From a virus: a stretch of DNA of 41,774 nucleotides. Under the pieces are notes generated by a model, which saw only the letters and a list, made by a program, of their open reading frames with translations, was not told the DNA's origin and did not search any database. The stretch covers positions 1 through 41,774 of the IMG/VR virus record IMGVR_UViG_3300023223_000483; one strand, given 5' to 3'. Positions 14,396 through 20,217 of the stretch are shown here, piece by piece; position 1 is the first letter of the stretch, and each line of letters opens with the position of its first letter. Made by a program: the position numbers and the translations under genes.

Positions 14396-14656
14396 ATGTA
14401 CACAGACGATCACGCAGAGGCATTGAAAAAGCATGCTGGGGAGAAGTGGCGACCGGCAAACGGGCATGAAGGTGATATGTTTAGGAATCACTTTTGCGAT
14501 AATTGCAAAAAGGACAATCCAAAGACAGAGGATTATTGCCCTCTAATTCTATTGACGATGAATCACAACGTTGAAGACGATGAATACCCGATACAATGGC
14601 AGATATGGGAGAACGGCCTTCCTGTCTGCACTGACTACGACTCAAAGGATGAATAA
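14396..14656 (+). CDS. Conserved small phage protein with Cys motif (86 aa)
   Basis: The pattern GEKWRPANGHEGDMF, FCDNCKKD, YCPL and later YPIQWQIWENGLPVCT recurs in many phage proteins of this size. FCDNC with YCPL suggests zinc binding. AGAGG precedes the ATG, and the stop overlaps the next start (TAATG). Function unknown. Confidence 0.7.
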   Translation: MYTDDHAEALKKHAGEKWRPANGHEGDMFRNHFCDNCKKDNPKTEDYCPLILLTMNHNVEDDEYPIQWQIWENGLPVCTDYDSKDE

Positions 14657-14829
14657 TGGATATTGACAATTATGACATATTCGGAGCAATAGAATTCGTA
14701 TGCGAACATGATTGGGAATGGGGCCAAGTAAGCCTCTTCTCTGGATTCTGGGTTTGCATGTACTGTTGGACGGAAAATCACGAAAAAGAAGATCCGGGTT
14801 ATTATTGCTACGGTGATGAGGTTATTTAA
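14656..14829 (+). CDS. Small Cys/aromatic-rich protein (57 aa)
   Basis: Begins MDIDNYDIFGAIEFVCEHDW and contains FWVCMYCWTENH, so CxxC plus Cys and His could hold one zinc. Translationally coupled to the previous gene by TAATG. Acidic; no family recognised. Confidence 0.6.
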   Translation: MDIDNYDIFGAIEFVCEHDWEWGQVSLFSGFWVCMYCWTENHEKEDPGYYCYGDEVI

Positions 14830-14838
14830 GGGGGAGTT

Positions 14839-15048
14839 ATGAAATATACAAGCAGGCAAATGATCAACCATAACATAACTGTAATTACATATAGCAATGA
14901 ATATGACGAAGCTAAAGCGATCCATTTTAATCCAGTAAAAAATACTTATGAAGTAATAAAGTATACTAACGGTGATCCGATGAGCTGGCTTCCCTGCGGC
15001 GGCCTGGATGAGGCCATAGAGATATACAATAATCTGGATATAGATTAA
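14839..15048 (+). CDS. Small hypothetical protein (69 aa)
   Basis: GGGGGAG lies before the ATG. A beta/alpha pattern: NITVITYSNEYDEAKAIHF, YEVIKYTNGD, then a helix GLDEAIEIYNNL. No family recognised. Confidence 0.6.
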   Translation: MKYTSRQMINHNITVITYSNEYDEAKAIHFNPVKNTYEVIKYTNGDPMSWLPCGGLDEAIEIYNNLDID

Positions 15049-15057
15049 GAGGCAATT

Positions 15058-15258
15058 ATGATCGAGATAGAGTTTTACAGAAAAGACACAATGGAAGTTA
15101 TACCAAAAGTACAGAGCGACAACTGGTATTTTGTGCAGAATGACAGAGTTTATAGAGACTCAGGCGAGACTAGCGAATCACAAGAGGCTAGAGTAGGCTT
15201 TGGGGATTTTATAGTCGAGGCCCGAAAAGTTGGCTGGCGAATTAAGGGGAGCGAGTAA
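15058..15258 (+). CDS. Small hypothetical protein (66 aa)
   Basis: Starts MIEIEFYRKDTMEVIPKV, with WYFVQNDRVYRD forming a second strand pair. It resembles small phage beta-sandwich proteins but I cannot name a family. AGAGG precedes the ATG at good distance. Confidence 0.6.
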   Translation: MIEIEFYRKDTMEVIPKVQSDNWYFVQNDRVYRDSGETSESQEARVGFGDFIVEARKVGWRIKGSE

Positions 15259-15260
15259 TT

Positions 15261-15620
15261 ATGGAACACAGATTATGTGACAAAGTGACAGTTAACGCTG
15301 TCTATGTTGATGGCAATGACGGGGATGAGATTGATATGTATATTGCCAAGGTAGGGTATAACGACGCAGGACAGAAATCCTACAGGCTATCGAAGGAGCC
15401 GCACAAGGGAGGCCAGGAAAGCGGCGTATCTTCTTGGGGCGGATTCACTGAAGATGATTTTATTGTGACAATTAAAAGTAAGGCAGAGGGCGATTATATT
15501 GATATAGTCGACACTGAAAACCAAGAGATCACGGCGTCTAGAGTCAAAAAGGTGGATTGCATAACGATGGATAGCTATTGGACTGGCACGGCTCTATCCA
15601 AGAGCGGAATACAATATTAG
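15261..15620 (+). CDS. Hypothetical protein (119 aa)
   Basis: Beta-rich and acidic: CDKVTVNAVYVDGNDGDE, YIAKVGYNDAGQ, then FIVTIKSKAEGDYIDIVD. It follows the upstream stop by 2 bases. No family recognised. Confidence 0.6.
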   Translation: MEHRLCDKVTVNAVYVDGNDGDEIDMYIAKVGYNDAGQKSYRLSKEPHKGGQESGVSSWGGFTEDDFIVTIKSKAEGDYIDIVDTENQEITASRVKKVDCITMDSYWTGTALSKSGIQY

Positions 15621-15630
15621 AGAGGTAATT

Positions 15631-15858
15631 ATGGAAGTAATAACGCCGGGGAGATTGCCCCAAGAAAAGAACTATAGAGGGACCTGTGGTAATTGTGGGC
15701 AGGTTTACAATGCAATGAAGGGGGAGCTAATCGGCACTCTAACGGGGAATAATGAGTATGAGTTAGGAACAAAATGTACTCTACCCGGATGCGGTGAGCG
15801 GGTATATTTTAAACCATGGGATAAACAAGAGATAACAAAGGCTTTTTATGAAAAATGA
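15631..15858 (+). CDS. Zinc-ribbon-like protein (75 aa)
   Basis: GTCGNCGQVYNAM supplies one CxxC knuckle and CTLPGCGERV a second Cys pair (CxxxxC), so one zinc is likely. The first 15 residues are Pro-rich, the end is helical. It overlaps the next gene by 11 bases. Confidence 0.6.
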   Translation: MEVITPGRLPQEKNYRGTCGNCGQVYNAMKGELIGTLTGNNEYELGTKCTLPGCGERVYFKPWDKQEITKAFYEK

Positions 15859-16060
15859 AATATATACCATCAAGGATGGGAAGGTGTACGAGTACGGAAA
15901 AGAGATGTCGCTGGACTGGATAGCCTCTGCTTTAAATATGCAAAGCGGCCTTGTTAATGATCAGAGCGAGGTAATTAAACAATTACATCAAGACAAAATA
16001 GAGCTACATGTTATGGTTGGGGATATGATAGCCATTGCAAGTAAGGAGAATGATAAATGA
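15848..16060 (+). CDS. Small hypothetical protein (70 aa)
   Basis: A short beta hairpin (EIYTIKDGKVYEYGKEM) followed by helices (LDWIASALNMQSGL; SEVIKQLHQDKIEL). The stop overlaps the next ATG by 4 bases. No family recognised. Confidence 0.55.
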   Translation: MKNEIYTIKDGKVYEYGKEMSLDWIASALNMQSGLVNDQSEVIKQLHQDKIELHVMVGDMIAIASKENDK

Positions 16061-16437
16061 ACGATCCATTCAAAGGCCCTCACTCCCCCGATTGGACAGA
16101 GGAGGATCAAGCCGCCAGTGAGCCTGATTTTTATGGGAAGTGGATCGATGCAAAGCCACCGCCAAAAACGAGAAATAATGTGCTCATAGAGTGCCGATCA
16201 CAATATGATAAGGAACATACTTATCAATGTGTGGGCTATCATGTAGCAAGATGGAAGGAGCCGTGCCAGTTAGAATGTGAAGCGGGGGAATACAGCGAAG
16301 AAAAAGACGAGTATTTTCTAATCGAGGGCTGGTATGAATGTCAGTTCAATTGGGACGAGCATAGCGGCATTTTCATCAACGACGACGTGGTCAGGTATAT
16401 GCCACTTCCAGATAAATTAGGTGTTAAACCAGCTTAA
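16057..16437 (+). CDS. DUF551-like protein
   Basis: 126 residues. GKWIDAKPPPKTRNNVLIEC at about 27-46 and VVRYMPLPDKL near the end are the two ends of the DUF551 pattern (WISV..RLP......VLV, then ...WMPLPEPP). An inserted Cys/Glu-rich central loop makes this longer than usual members. DUF551 proteins are very common in phage early regions; no activity is established. Confidence 0.65.
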   Translation: MNDPFKGPHSPDWTEEDQAASEPDFYGKWIDAKPPPKTRNNVLIECRSQYDKEHTYQCVGYHVARWKEPCQLECEAGEYSEEKDEYFLIEGWYECQFNWDEHSGIFINDDVVRYMPLPDKLGVKPA

Positions 16438-16454
16438 CACCCAGGGGGGATAAA

Positions 16455-16748
16455 ATGTATACAATGCCAGGACGCCTATCAGGAATAAGGATCTATGAAA
16501 GTATCCACGCAGTAAGGAAGACCGACATACCCAACAAGATACACGTCAAGAGAAGATCAGCGAGCAAGTCATATCATAATCGAGTACAGAAAAAGTGGAT
16601 TAGGCGGTGGGGGTACGTCATGGAACCTTGCTTTTACAAAGCACCACAGGGAATTATCTGTCATCCACAGGTAAGGCGAGAGCTTGAGCTTAGTTTGGCA
16701 AGGCACGCAAAGCTAGCCACCTACCCACCACCAGAGGGCGGACAATGA
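16455..16748 (+). CDS. Basic hypothetical protein (97 aa)
   Basis: Strongly basic (HVKRRSASKSYHNRVQKKWIRRWG), then a segment with PCFYKAPQGIICHPQVRREL. The Arg/Lys-rich helix suggests nucleic-acid binding. GGGGGG precedes the ATG by several bases. Overlaps the next gene by 4 bases. The middle somewhat resembles small ribosome- or RNA-binding proteins, but I assign no family. Confidence 0.6.
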   Translation: MYTMPGRLSGIRIYESIHAVRKTDIPNKIHVKRRSASKSYHNRVQKKWIRRWGYVMEPCFYKAPQGIICHPQVRRELELSLARHAKLATYPPPEGGQ

Positions 16749-17077
16749 AAGGATCAAAGAGCGAGATTATTAAGGAGTTGGACGAAACGATTGCATCTCA
16801 GGACGAGAAAATAAACGAGCTTCAGCAGCAGATAGATGCTTATTTGTCGGGCGGAGATTATTTGCTAGTCGAATACAAAGGAAATGACGACCCTCAATTT
16901 AGAGCAATGAAGAATTTGATTAACATCCAGGCAAGGCAGTTGACCATGTTAAGAAAGAAAGACTATCAGGAGGAAATGAGATCAGCGAAGGCCGTCAATA
17001 ATAAACTGAACGAGCAATTATGGGTGAATGAGAGATTGACCGCCAGAGTAGAGGAGCTAGAAAATAAAACTTGTTAA
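16745..17077 (+). CDS. Coiled-coil protein (110 aa)
   Basis: Two long helices with heptad spacing: EIIKELDETIASQDEKINEL at the start and KAVNNKLNEQLWVNERLTAR at the end, joined by a Gly-containing turn. Likely a dimer. Function unknown. The next gene's promoter begins at its stop. Confidence 0.6.
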   Translation: MKGSKSEIIKELDETIASQDEKINELQQQIDAYLSGGDYLLVEYKGNDDPQFRAMKNLINIQARQLTMLRKKDYQEEMRSAKAVNNKLNEQLWVNERLTARVEELENKTC

Positions 17078-17115
17078 TATGATATAACGTGATATGATAC
17101 TTGCATATTAACAAG
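17070..17115 (+). promoter_or_regulatory. Promoter and operator of the winged-helix gene
   Basis: A perfect 12-bp inverted repeat, CTTGTTAATATG at 17070-17081 and CATATTAACAAG at 17104-17115, encloses 22 bases. TTGTTA (17071-17076) and TATGAT (17093-17098, preceded by TG-A as an extended -10) form a promoter with a 16-base spacer. AACGTGATAT at 17086-17095 lies in the spacer, matching 9 of 10 bases of the operators at 9878 and 9935. The gene downstream starts at 17129. Confidence 0.7.
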
Positions 17116-17128
17116 TAAGGTATTAAAA

Positions 17129-17389
17129 GTGAATACAAGTCAGTACAAGATAGCAAAGGAGCTACCGAGCAAGGTTAAATTATTCGTATACGGTAAAGAC
17201 CTTCGACGTGCTGTCGTTGAGCTAGGCGGCATGGCTACTGGAACTTATGGCCCCATGTTGGGGGCTATGGTCAGGCTAGGGCTAGTGAGGGCAAAGAAGC
17301 ATGAAAAAAACCGAAGGGAAAAAATATACTCCATTACGGTAGAGGGTAAGAAAGCAATAACTAAGTATGAGAAGGCTATGGTGGCATAG
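17129..17389 (+). CDS. Winged-helix transcription regulator (candidate)
   Basis: 86 residues. PMLGAMVRLGLVRAKKHEK reads as a recognition helix and turn, and RREKIYSITVEGKKAI as the beta wing and closing helix of a winged-helix fold. The GTG start has AAGG 8 bases upstream. The palindromic operator just in front suggests autoregulation by a dimer. It may also bind the related sites at 9878 and 9935. No family assigned. Confidence 0.65.
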   Translation: MNTSQYKIAKELPSKVKLFVYGKDLRRAVVELGGMATGTYGPMLGAMVRLGLVRAKKHEKNRREKIYSITVEGKKAITKYEKAMVA

Positions 17390-17737
17390 GTGGGATTTCG
17401 CTCAAAATTCGAGGCCAGAATAGCTCAAGAGCTTAGACTTCAGAATGTTGATTATGAGTATGAGACGGTGGAGCTGTCTTATGTCGATACCTACAAGCCT
17501 GATTTCATATTACCAAATGGTATCATAATTGAAGCCAAGGGGTATTTAAGGCCTGAGAATAGACCGATGATGATCAAAGTTAAGAAGCAAAACCCAAGGC
17601 TTGATATCAGATTTATTTTTCAAGAGCCGCACAAAAAGATAGCAGGGACAAAAAGAATGACGTTTGCCAAGTGGGCAGATAAAAACGGGTTTCCATGGGC
17701 TCACGGGTCAATACCCAAGTCGTGGATAGATGAGTGA
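17390..17737 (+). CDS. T7 endonuclease I-like Holliday-junction resolvase
   Basis: 115 residues, beginning at a GTG directly after the previous stop. FEARIAQEL, YKPDFILPNGIIIEAKG and the closing FPWAHGSIPKSWI match phage endonuclease I. The catalytic set is visible: Glu8, Asp38, Glu48 and Lys50 (PD...ExK). These dimeric enzymes cut four-way junctions and branched DNA, clearing recombination intermediates before packaging. It is a little shorter than the 149-residue T7 protein, as is usual for podovirus relatives. Confidence 0.9.
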   Translation: MGFRSKFEARIAQELRLQNVDYEYETVELSYVDTYKPDFILPNGIIIEAKGYLRPENRPMMIKVKKQNPRLDIRFIFQEPHKKIAGTKRMTFAKWADKNGFPWAHGSIPKSWIDE

Positions 17738-17821
17738 TATCAGTCCGATATCAAAAAACAGTCGTAATGTGGTAAGGTTATCATGGGCTAGTATGGCTAC
17801 ACAAAAAATAGCCATTTGAGG

Positions 17822-17827
17822 TATAAT
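17822..17827 (+). promoter_or_regulatory. Consensus -10 box before the membrane protein gene
   Basis: A perfect TATAAT lies 35 bases before the ATG at 17862; the -35 region is poor, so activation by a protein is possible. A GATATC / GATATC hairpin lies further upstream at 17738-17754. It could drive the membrane protein and the RNA region. Confidence 0.5.
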
Positions 17828-17861
17828 AAGGCCTCTAGCCAAACAATAGCGAGTACCCGTC

Positions 17862-18200
17862 ATGACTGATGCGTTAACAAATGTTCAATTATTAGCCTTT
17901 TTTTGGGATGCATTCAAGGGCCTGGGTACTGTTTTAATATTAATCATCGGGTATTTTTTGAGGGGATGGATATCCACTCAGAAACAGCACGGTGACAAAA
18001 TAGTGCAAATGGTTAGCGATATGAGATCATTAAGTCAGGCGACGCAAAATAACACAAAAGCAATAACGGATATGATAGCAGCAAACGAAAAATCAATGAA
18101 AGCCATGGTGGCGTCGCAAGAAAAGGTGAATGAAAAGCTAATCGAGACGTTTAATTTGATGATGGAAAATAAGATATTAAGAAGTCAAAATACGAGTTAA
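17862..18200 (+). CDS. Membrane protein with long cytoplasmic or periplasmic helix (holin-like candidate)
   Basis: 112 residues: a short N-terminus, one transmembrane helix at about 17-36 (GLGTVLILIIGYFLRGWIS), then a 75-residue helical, Gln/Asn/Met-rich region. The layout resembles small holins or Rz-type spanins but matches neither clearly. With no lysis gene recognised elsewhere, this is the best candidate for a lysis role. It stands alone behind its own promoter. Confidence 0.55.
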   Translation: MTDALTNVQLLAFFWDAFKGLGTVLILIIGYFLRGWISTQKQHGDKIVQMVSDMRSLSQATQNNTKAITDMIAANEKSMKAMVASQEKVNEKLIETFNLMMENKILRSQNTS

Positions 18201-18205
18201 TAATT

Positions 18206-18307
18206 GGGCGCTTGTGGCGTTTATGCCTGATAAATAGCTGGGCAACTGGTCAGAATATCCTAGCCATGGATACCGGCCCTGGCTAAAACTTTGGTTGGCG
18301 AGCGTCC
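18206..18307 (+). ncRNA. Structured RNA segment, tRNA-like acceptor pairing
   Basis: GGGCGCT at 18206-18212 pairs with AGCGTCC at 18301-18307 (7 bp, one G-U). Inside are GGC/GCC near 18216-18227 and a perfect stem, TAGCC (18261-18265) with GGCTA (18281-18285). No T-loop consensus is present, so it is not a normal tRNA. It lies between a protein stop and the first tRNA-like unit. Confidence 0.4.
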
Positions 18308-18323
18308 AACTATTAACTTTTAT

Positions 18324-18450
18324 GGTATTGGTGGCTGAGAGGCTTAAGGTCCGGGACTTAGTTTCCGAGATGGTGTATTAGGGGAGCTTCACACCGGTTA
18401 CCTGACCTCCCCGAGGCGCTGTCCGTGGGTTCGAATCCCACCCAATACCA
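18324..18450 (+). tRNA. tRNA-like gene with abnormal anticodon arm and 55-base insertion
   Basis: The acceptor pairs over 7-8 bases (GTATTGG with CCAATAC, plus G18324 with C18449). The T arm is perfect: GTGGG, TTCGAAT, CCCAC. The D arm, GCTGAGAGGCTTAAGGT, resembles Ser/Leu tRNAs. The expected anticodon stem CGGGA / TCCGA pairs at only 3 of 5 positions; its loop would present UAG (Leu). About 55 extra bases then lie before the T stem, including GGTGT/ACACC and GGGGAG/CTCCCC pairings that cross each other. It could be an intron-bearing, degenerate or deliberately altered tRNA. No CCA is encoded. Confidence 0.5.
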
Positions 18451-18459
18451 ACCCTAATA

Positions 18460-18536
18460 GGGCCTTTAGCTCAGCTGGTTAGAGCAACTGACTCATAATC
18501 GGTAGGTCGTAGGTTCGAATCCTGCAAGGCCCACCA
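18460..18536 (+). tRNA. tRNA with CAU anticodon (Met or Ile2)
   Basis: A canonical 77-base tRNA: acceptor GGGCCTT / AAGGCCC, D arm GCTC...GAGC, anticodon stem ACTGA / TCGGT with loop CTCATAA, T arm GTAGG-TTCGAAT-CCTGC, and an encoded CCA end. The CAU anticodon means either elongator Met or, after lysidine modification, Ile (AUA). The phage uses many AUA codons, so tRNA-Ile2 would make sense, but sequence alone does not settle it. Confidence 0.95.
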
Positions 18537-18556
18537 ACCTTAACAGAGGAGCAAGT

Positions 18557-19030
18557 ATGACAGATCGAACAGAACCATCAATCGGGCGTATTTTATGGTA
18601 TTTTGACGGGAACGGATTGCAAGAACAGGCAATGCCCGCAATAGTTTCTCACGTCAACGACAATGGAACCGTAAATGTAGGTTGCTTTGATATGACTGGA
18701 AGGCACTTTAGTGCAATGGAAATGACGTTACTTCAGGGTGACGATGAACCTATTTTCGATGGTAAGGCATGGTGTCAGTGGATGCCATACCAAGTGAAAC
18801 AGCATGCCAAGCACAAGGCGGAAGATGAACGCCCAGAATATCAGCAACGTGTGGTCGATGAAAAGAATGATTTGGTAACAAGGCTAAGCGCTTTGAATAA
18901 GTTTTTGGCATCGGATAAATATGGGGGGGTCGATAAGTCAGAGCAATACCGTTTATCTCTTCAAAGCTCAATCATGGAATCTTACGTGGAGATACTGAGC
19001 GCCAGAATATACGAATTTCCGGAAGGGTAA
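18557..19030 (+). CDS. Conserved two-part phage protein (157 aa)
   Basis: The N-terminal part (about 1-85) has PSIGRILWYF, PAIVSHVNDNGTVNVGCFD, LLQGDDEP and WCQWMPYQ, a pattern common in phage proteins of unknown role. The C-terminal part (about 95-157) has EKNDLVTRLSALNKFL and IMESYVEILSARI, a separate short helical block also widespread in phages. So this is a fusion of two common small domains. AGAGG precedes the ATG. It lies inside the tRNA region. Confidence 0.7.
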   Translation: MTDRTEPSIGRILWYFDGNGLQEQAMPAIVSHVNDNGTVNVGCFDMTGRHFSAMEMTLLQGDDEPIFDGKAWCQWMPYQVKQHAKHKAEDERPEYQQRVVDEKNDLVTRLSALNKFLASDKYGGVDKSEQYRLSLQSSIMESYVEILSARIYEFPEG

Positions 19031-19057
19031 AAGATCAGCCAAAGCATTAGATACTGA

Positions 19058-19190
19058 CCTGACGAGGGAATAATAGATGTCGAGATAGCGGTGCGAGGCC
19101 GTCATTAATTAACCCGAAAGGGGCGAGTTACCCGTAATGGCGACGGGGAGGAAGTAAGCTGGTGTTGTGGGTTCGATTCCCACTCTCAGG
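19058..19190 (+). ncRNA. tRNA-like 3' half with perfect T arm
   Basis: GTGGG-TTCGATT-CCCAC at 19167-19183 is a perfect T arm, followed by TCTCAGG. The only 5' partner I find is CCTGACG at 19058-19064, pairing at 6 of 7 positions counting one G-U. No D arm is evident in between; instead there is a 5-bp stem, CCCGT / ACGGG, with a 7-base loop near 19131-19147. It may be a tRNA remnant or a tRNA-like structure. Confidence 0.35.
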
Positions 19191-19265
19191 CGGGACTGAG
19201 ATGTTAGTAAATGGAAACTCTATCGGCCTCTGATGTCCTTATCCCGTTCGATTCGGGATCTCGCA
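19189..19265 (+). ncRNA. tRNA-like unit lacking a normal anticodon arm
   Basis: GGCGGGA pairs with TCTCGCA at 6 of 7 positions, and the T arm TCCCG-TTCGATT-CGGGA is perfect. The D stem is only GAG/CTC with a long loop, and no 5-bp anticodon stem forms. The length (77) is right for a tRNA. It overlaps the end of the preceding unit by 2 bases. Confidence 0.35.
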
Positions 19266-19282
19266 AGGATCATAAAGCCCTG

Positions 19283-19366
19283 CCCATGCCATCCGTCCGG
19301 CATGGGAGGCACCAACTTTCAGCAGGTTAGAACCCCGCTTAGACGGCTATTGAAATTGTGCCTCCC
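19283..19366 (+). ncRNA. Two overlapping perfect stems
   Basis: CCCATGCC (19283-19290) pairs perfectly with GGCATGGG (19299-19306). GGGAGGCAC (19304-19312) pairs perfectly with GTGCCTCCC (19358-19366). The GGG at 19304-19306 belongs to both, so the two stems compete. It looks like a structured RNA or switch; no known class recognised. Confidence 0.4.
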
Positions 19367-19512
19367 TATTTGGATTAAACCGCCGTCGCGACGTTGGGCG
19401 TTAAACGGCTGACCAAATCAAAGTCGTTAAACTATTGTTCGGCTGGCTCTTAAACGATAGAGACTCTAGCAATGAGCACTTGCCCCAAAGCCGATGTATA
19501 TCGGCACTAGCG

Positions 19513-19575
19513 TTGCCTCGTTCGTTGGCCCCTTAACTGGGGCCTTTTGGGTGAGACAATTAACTAACGAGGCAA
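19513..19575 (+). promoter_or_regulatory. Long-range stem covering a ribosome site
   Basis: TTGCCTCGTT (19513-19522) is perfectly complementary to AACGAGGCAA (19566-19575). The second arm contains the GAGG ribosome site of the 28-residue gene at 19580, so pairing would hide it. The terminator at 19527-19548 lies inside the loop. Confidence 0.5.
19527..19548 (+). terminator. Hairpin terminator
   Basis: Perfect 6-bp GC-only stem GGCCCC / GGGGCC, loop TTAACT, then TTTT. Short but well formed. It would end the tRNA transcript or, with the enclosing stem, act as an attenuator. Confidence 0.6.
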
Positions 19576-19579
19576 AAAT

Positions 19580-19666
19580 ATGATTGAATTATTTATTGAT
19601 AAGAGTAAAGCAAGAGAGCCCGAGCCAGGATGGTATCTGGCAGCGTGGGCATGGCAACCAAATTAG
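19580..19666 (+). CDS. 28-residue peptide gene
   Basis: ATG with GAGG 8 bases upstream; the product starts MIELFIDKSKAREPEPGWYL and ends in a Trp-rich AAWAWQPN. It stands alone within the RNA region, with its ribosome site inside a potential stem. It could be a regulated small peptide, a leader peptide or chance. Confidence 0.35.
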   Translation: MIELFIDKSKAREPEPGWYLAAWAWQPN

Positions 19667-19765
19667 GACAGTCCTTTACCCTCTCTCTTGTGCTGTAGAA
19701 CGGGTGTGATCACTGGTGATAAGTGGTTTTCGGCCCAATTTCTAATCACCCAGCACTCTTTTCAA

Positions 19766-19930
19766 TAAGTATTTATAAGTGAGAGGAAGCGAAGTAACTA
19801 AGCGGGGTGCGCAGAGCGGTAACCGACAAGTGATCATAGTCGGTCTGTTGTGCGGCGGGTTCAATGGTTGCGTAATTCACTGCAAAACAGTGGTAAGTAT
19901 TTCCGGCCCCCTCTCACTTATAAATATTTA
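19766..19930 (+). ncRNA. 165-base structured unit closed by a 21-bp inverted repeat
   Basis: 19766-19786 and 19910-19930 are complementary over 21 bases with one mismatch (TATAAGTGAGAGG / CCTCTCACTTATA at the core). Inside are a perfect stem CCGAC / GTCGG with an 11-base loop (19822-19842 region) and CACTG / CAGTG with loop CAAAA (19879-19893 region). It lies directly before a tRNA-like gene and shares its AT-rich edge. No known class recognised. Confidence 0.45.
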
Positions 19931-19931
19931 T

Positions 19932-20006
19932 GGCTAGGTAGCTCAGCTTGGTAGAGCAAGGGGATATAGCCCCAGTTTGTCGCTGGTTCGAATCCAGCCC
20001 TAGCCG
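19932..20006 (+). tRNA. tRNA-like gene with short anticodon stem
   Basis: Acceptor GGCTAGG / CCTAGCC, D stem GCTC / GAGC and T arm GCTGG-TTCGAAT-CCAGC are all perfect. The anticodon arm is not: with a 7-base loop only three pairs form (anticodon would be AUA), and with four G-C pairs the loop has only six bases. No CCA is encoded; a perfect 12-bp hairpin follows directly. Either an undetermined-type tRNA or a tRNA-like RNA. Confidence 0.6.
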
Positions 20007-20043
20007 ATCACTCAAGGTTTTGATCATTTGTCCTTGAGTGATC
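20006..20043 (+). other. Perfect 12-bp hairpin after the tRNA-like gene
   Basis: GATCACTCAAGG / CCTTGAGTGATC with a 14-base loop, starting at the discriminator base of the tRNA-like gene. It has no T tract after it, so it may be a processing signal for RNase III or a stability element rather than a terminator. Confidence 0.6.
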
Positions 20044-20108
20044 ACCCTATTATGCCTGTAACCTTCGGGCTCACTCCAAACAACGGCGGAGGCTGGCACC
20101 CAAACAAT

Positions 20109-20189
20109 GGGCGATATCGTCTAATTGGTAAAGACGCGATAATAATCCCTAGGTCCGAAACTCTGGTTCGATTCCAGGCGTCGCCCCCA
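20109..20189 (+). tRNA. tRNA-like gene with no anticodon stem
   Basis: Acceptor GGGCGAT / GTCGCCC (7 pairs, one G-U), D stem CGTC / GACG with TAATTGGTAAA loop, T arm TCTGG-TTCGATT-CCAGG with one wobble, and CCA at 20187-20189. Between D and T arms, 25 bases do not form a 5-bp stem with a 7-base loop. An extra C lies between T arm and acceptor. Same pattern of loss as its neighbours. Confidence 0.5.
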
Positions 20190-20217
20190 AACATAACAAA
20201 CTAAGCAGCGAGTAATC

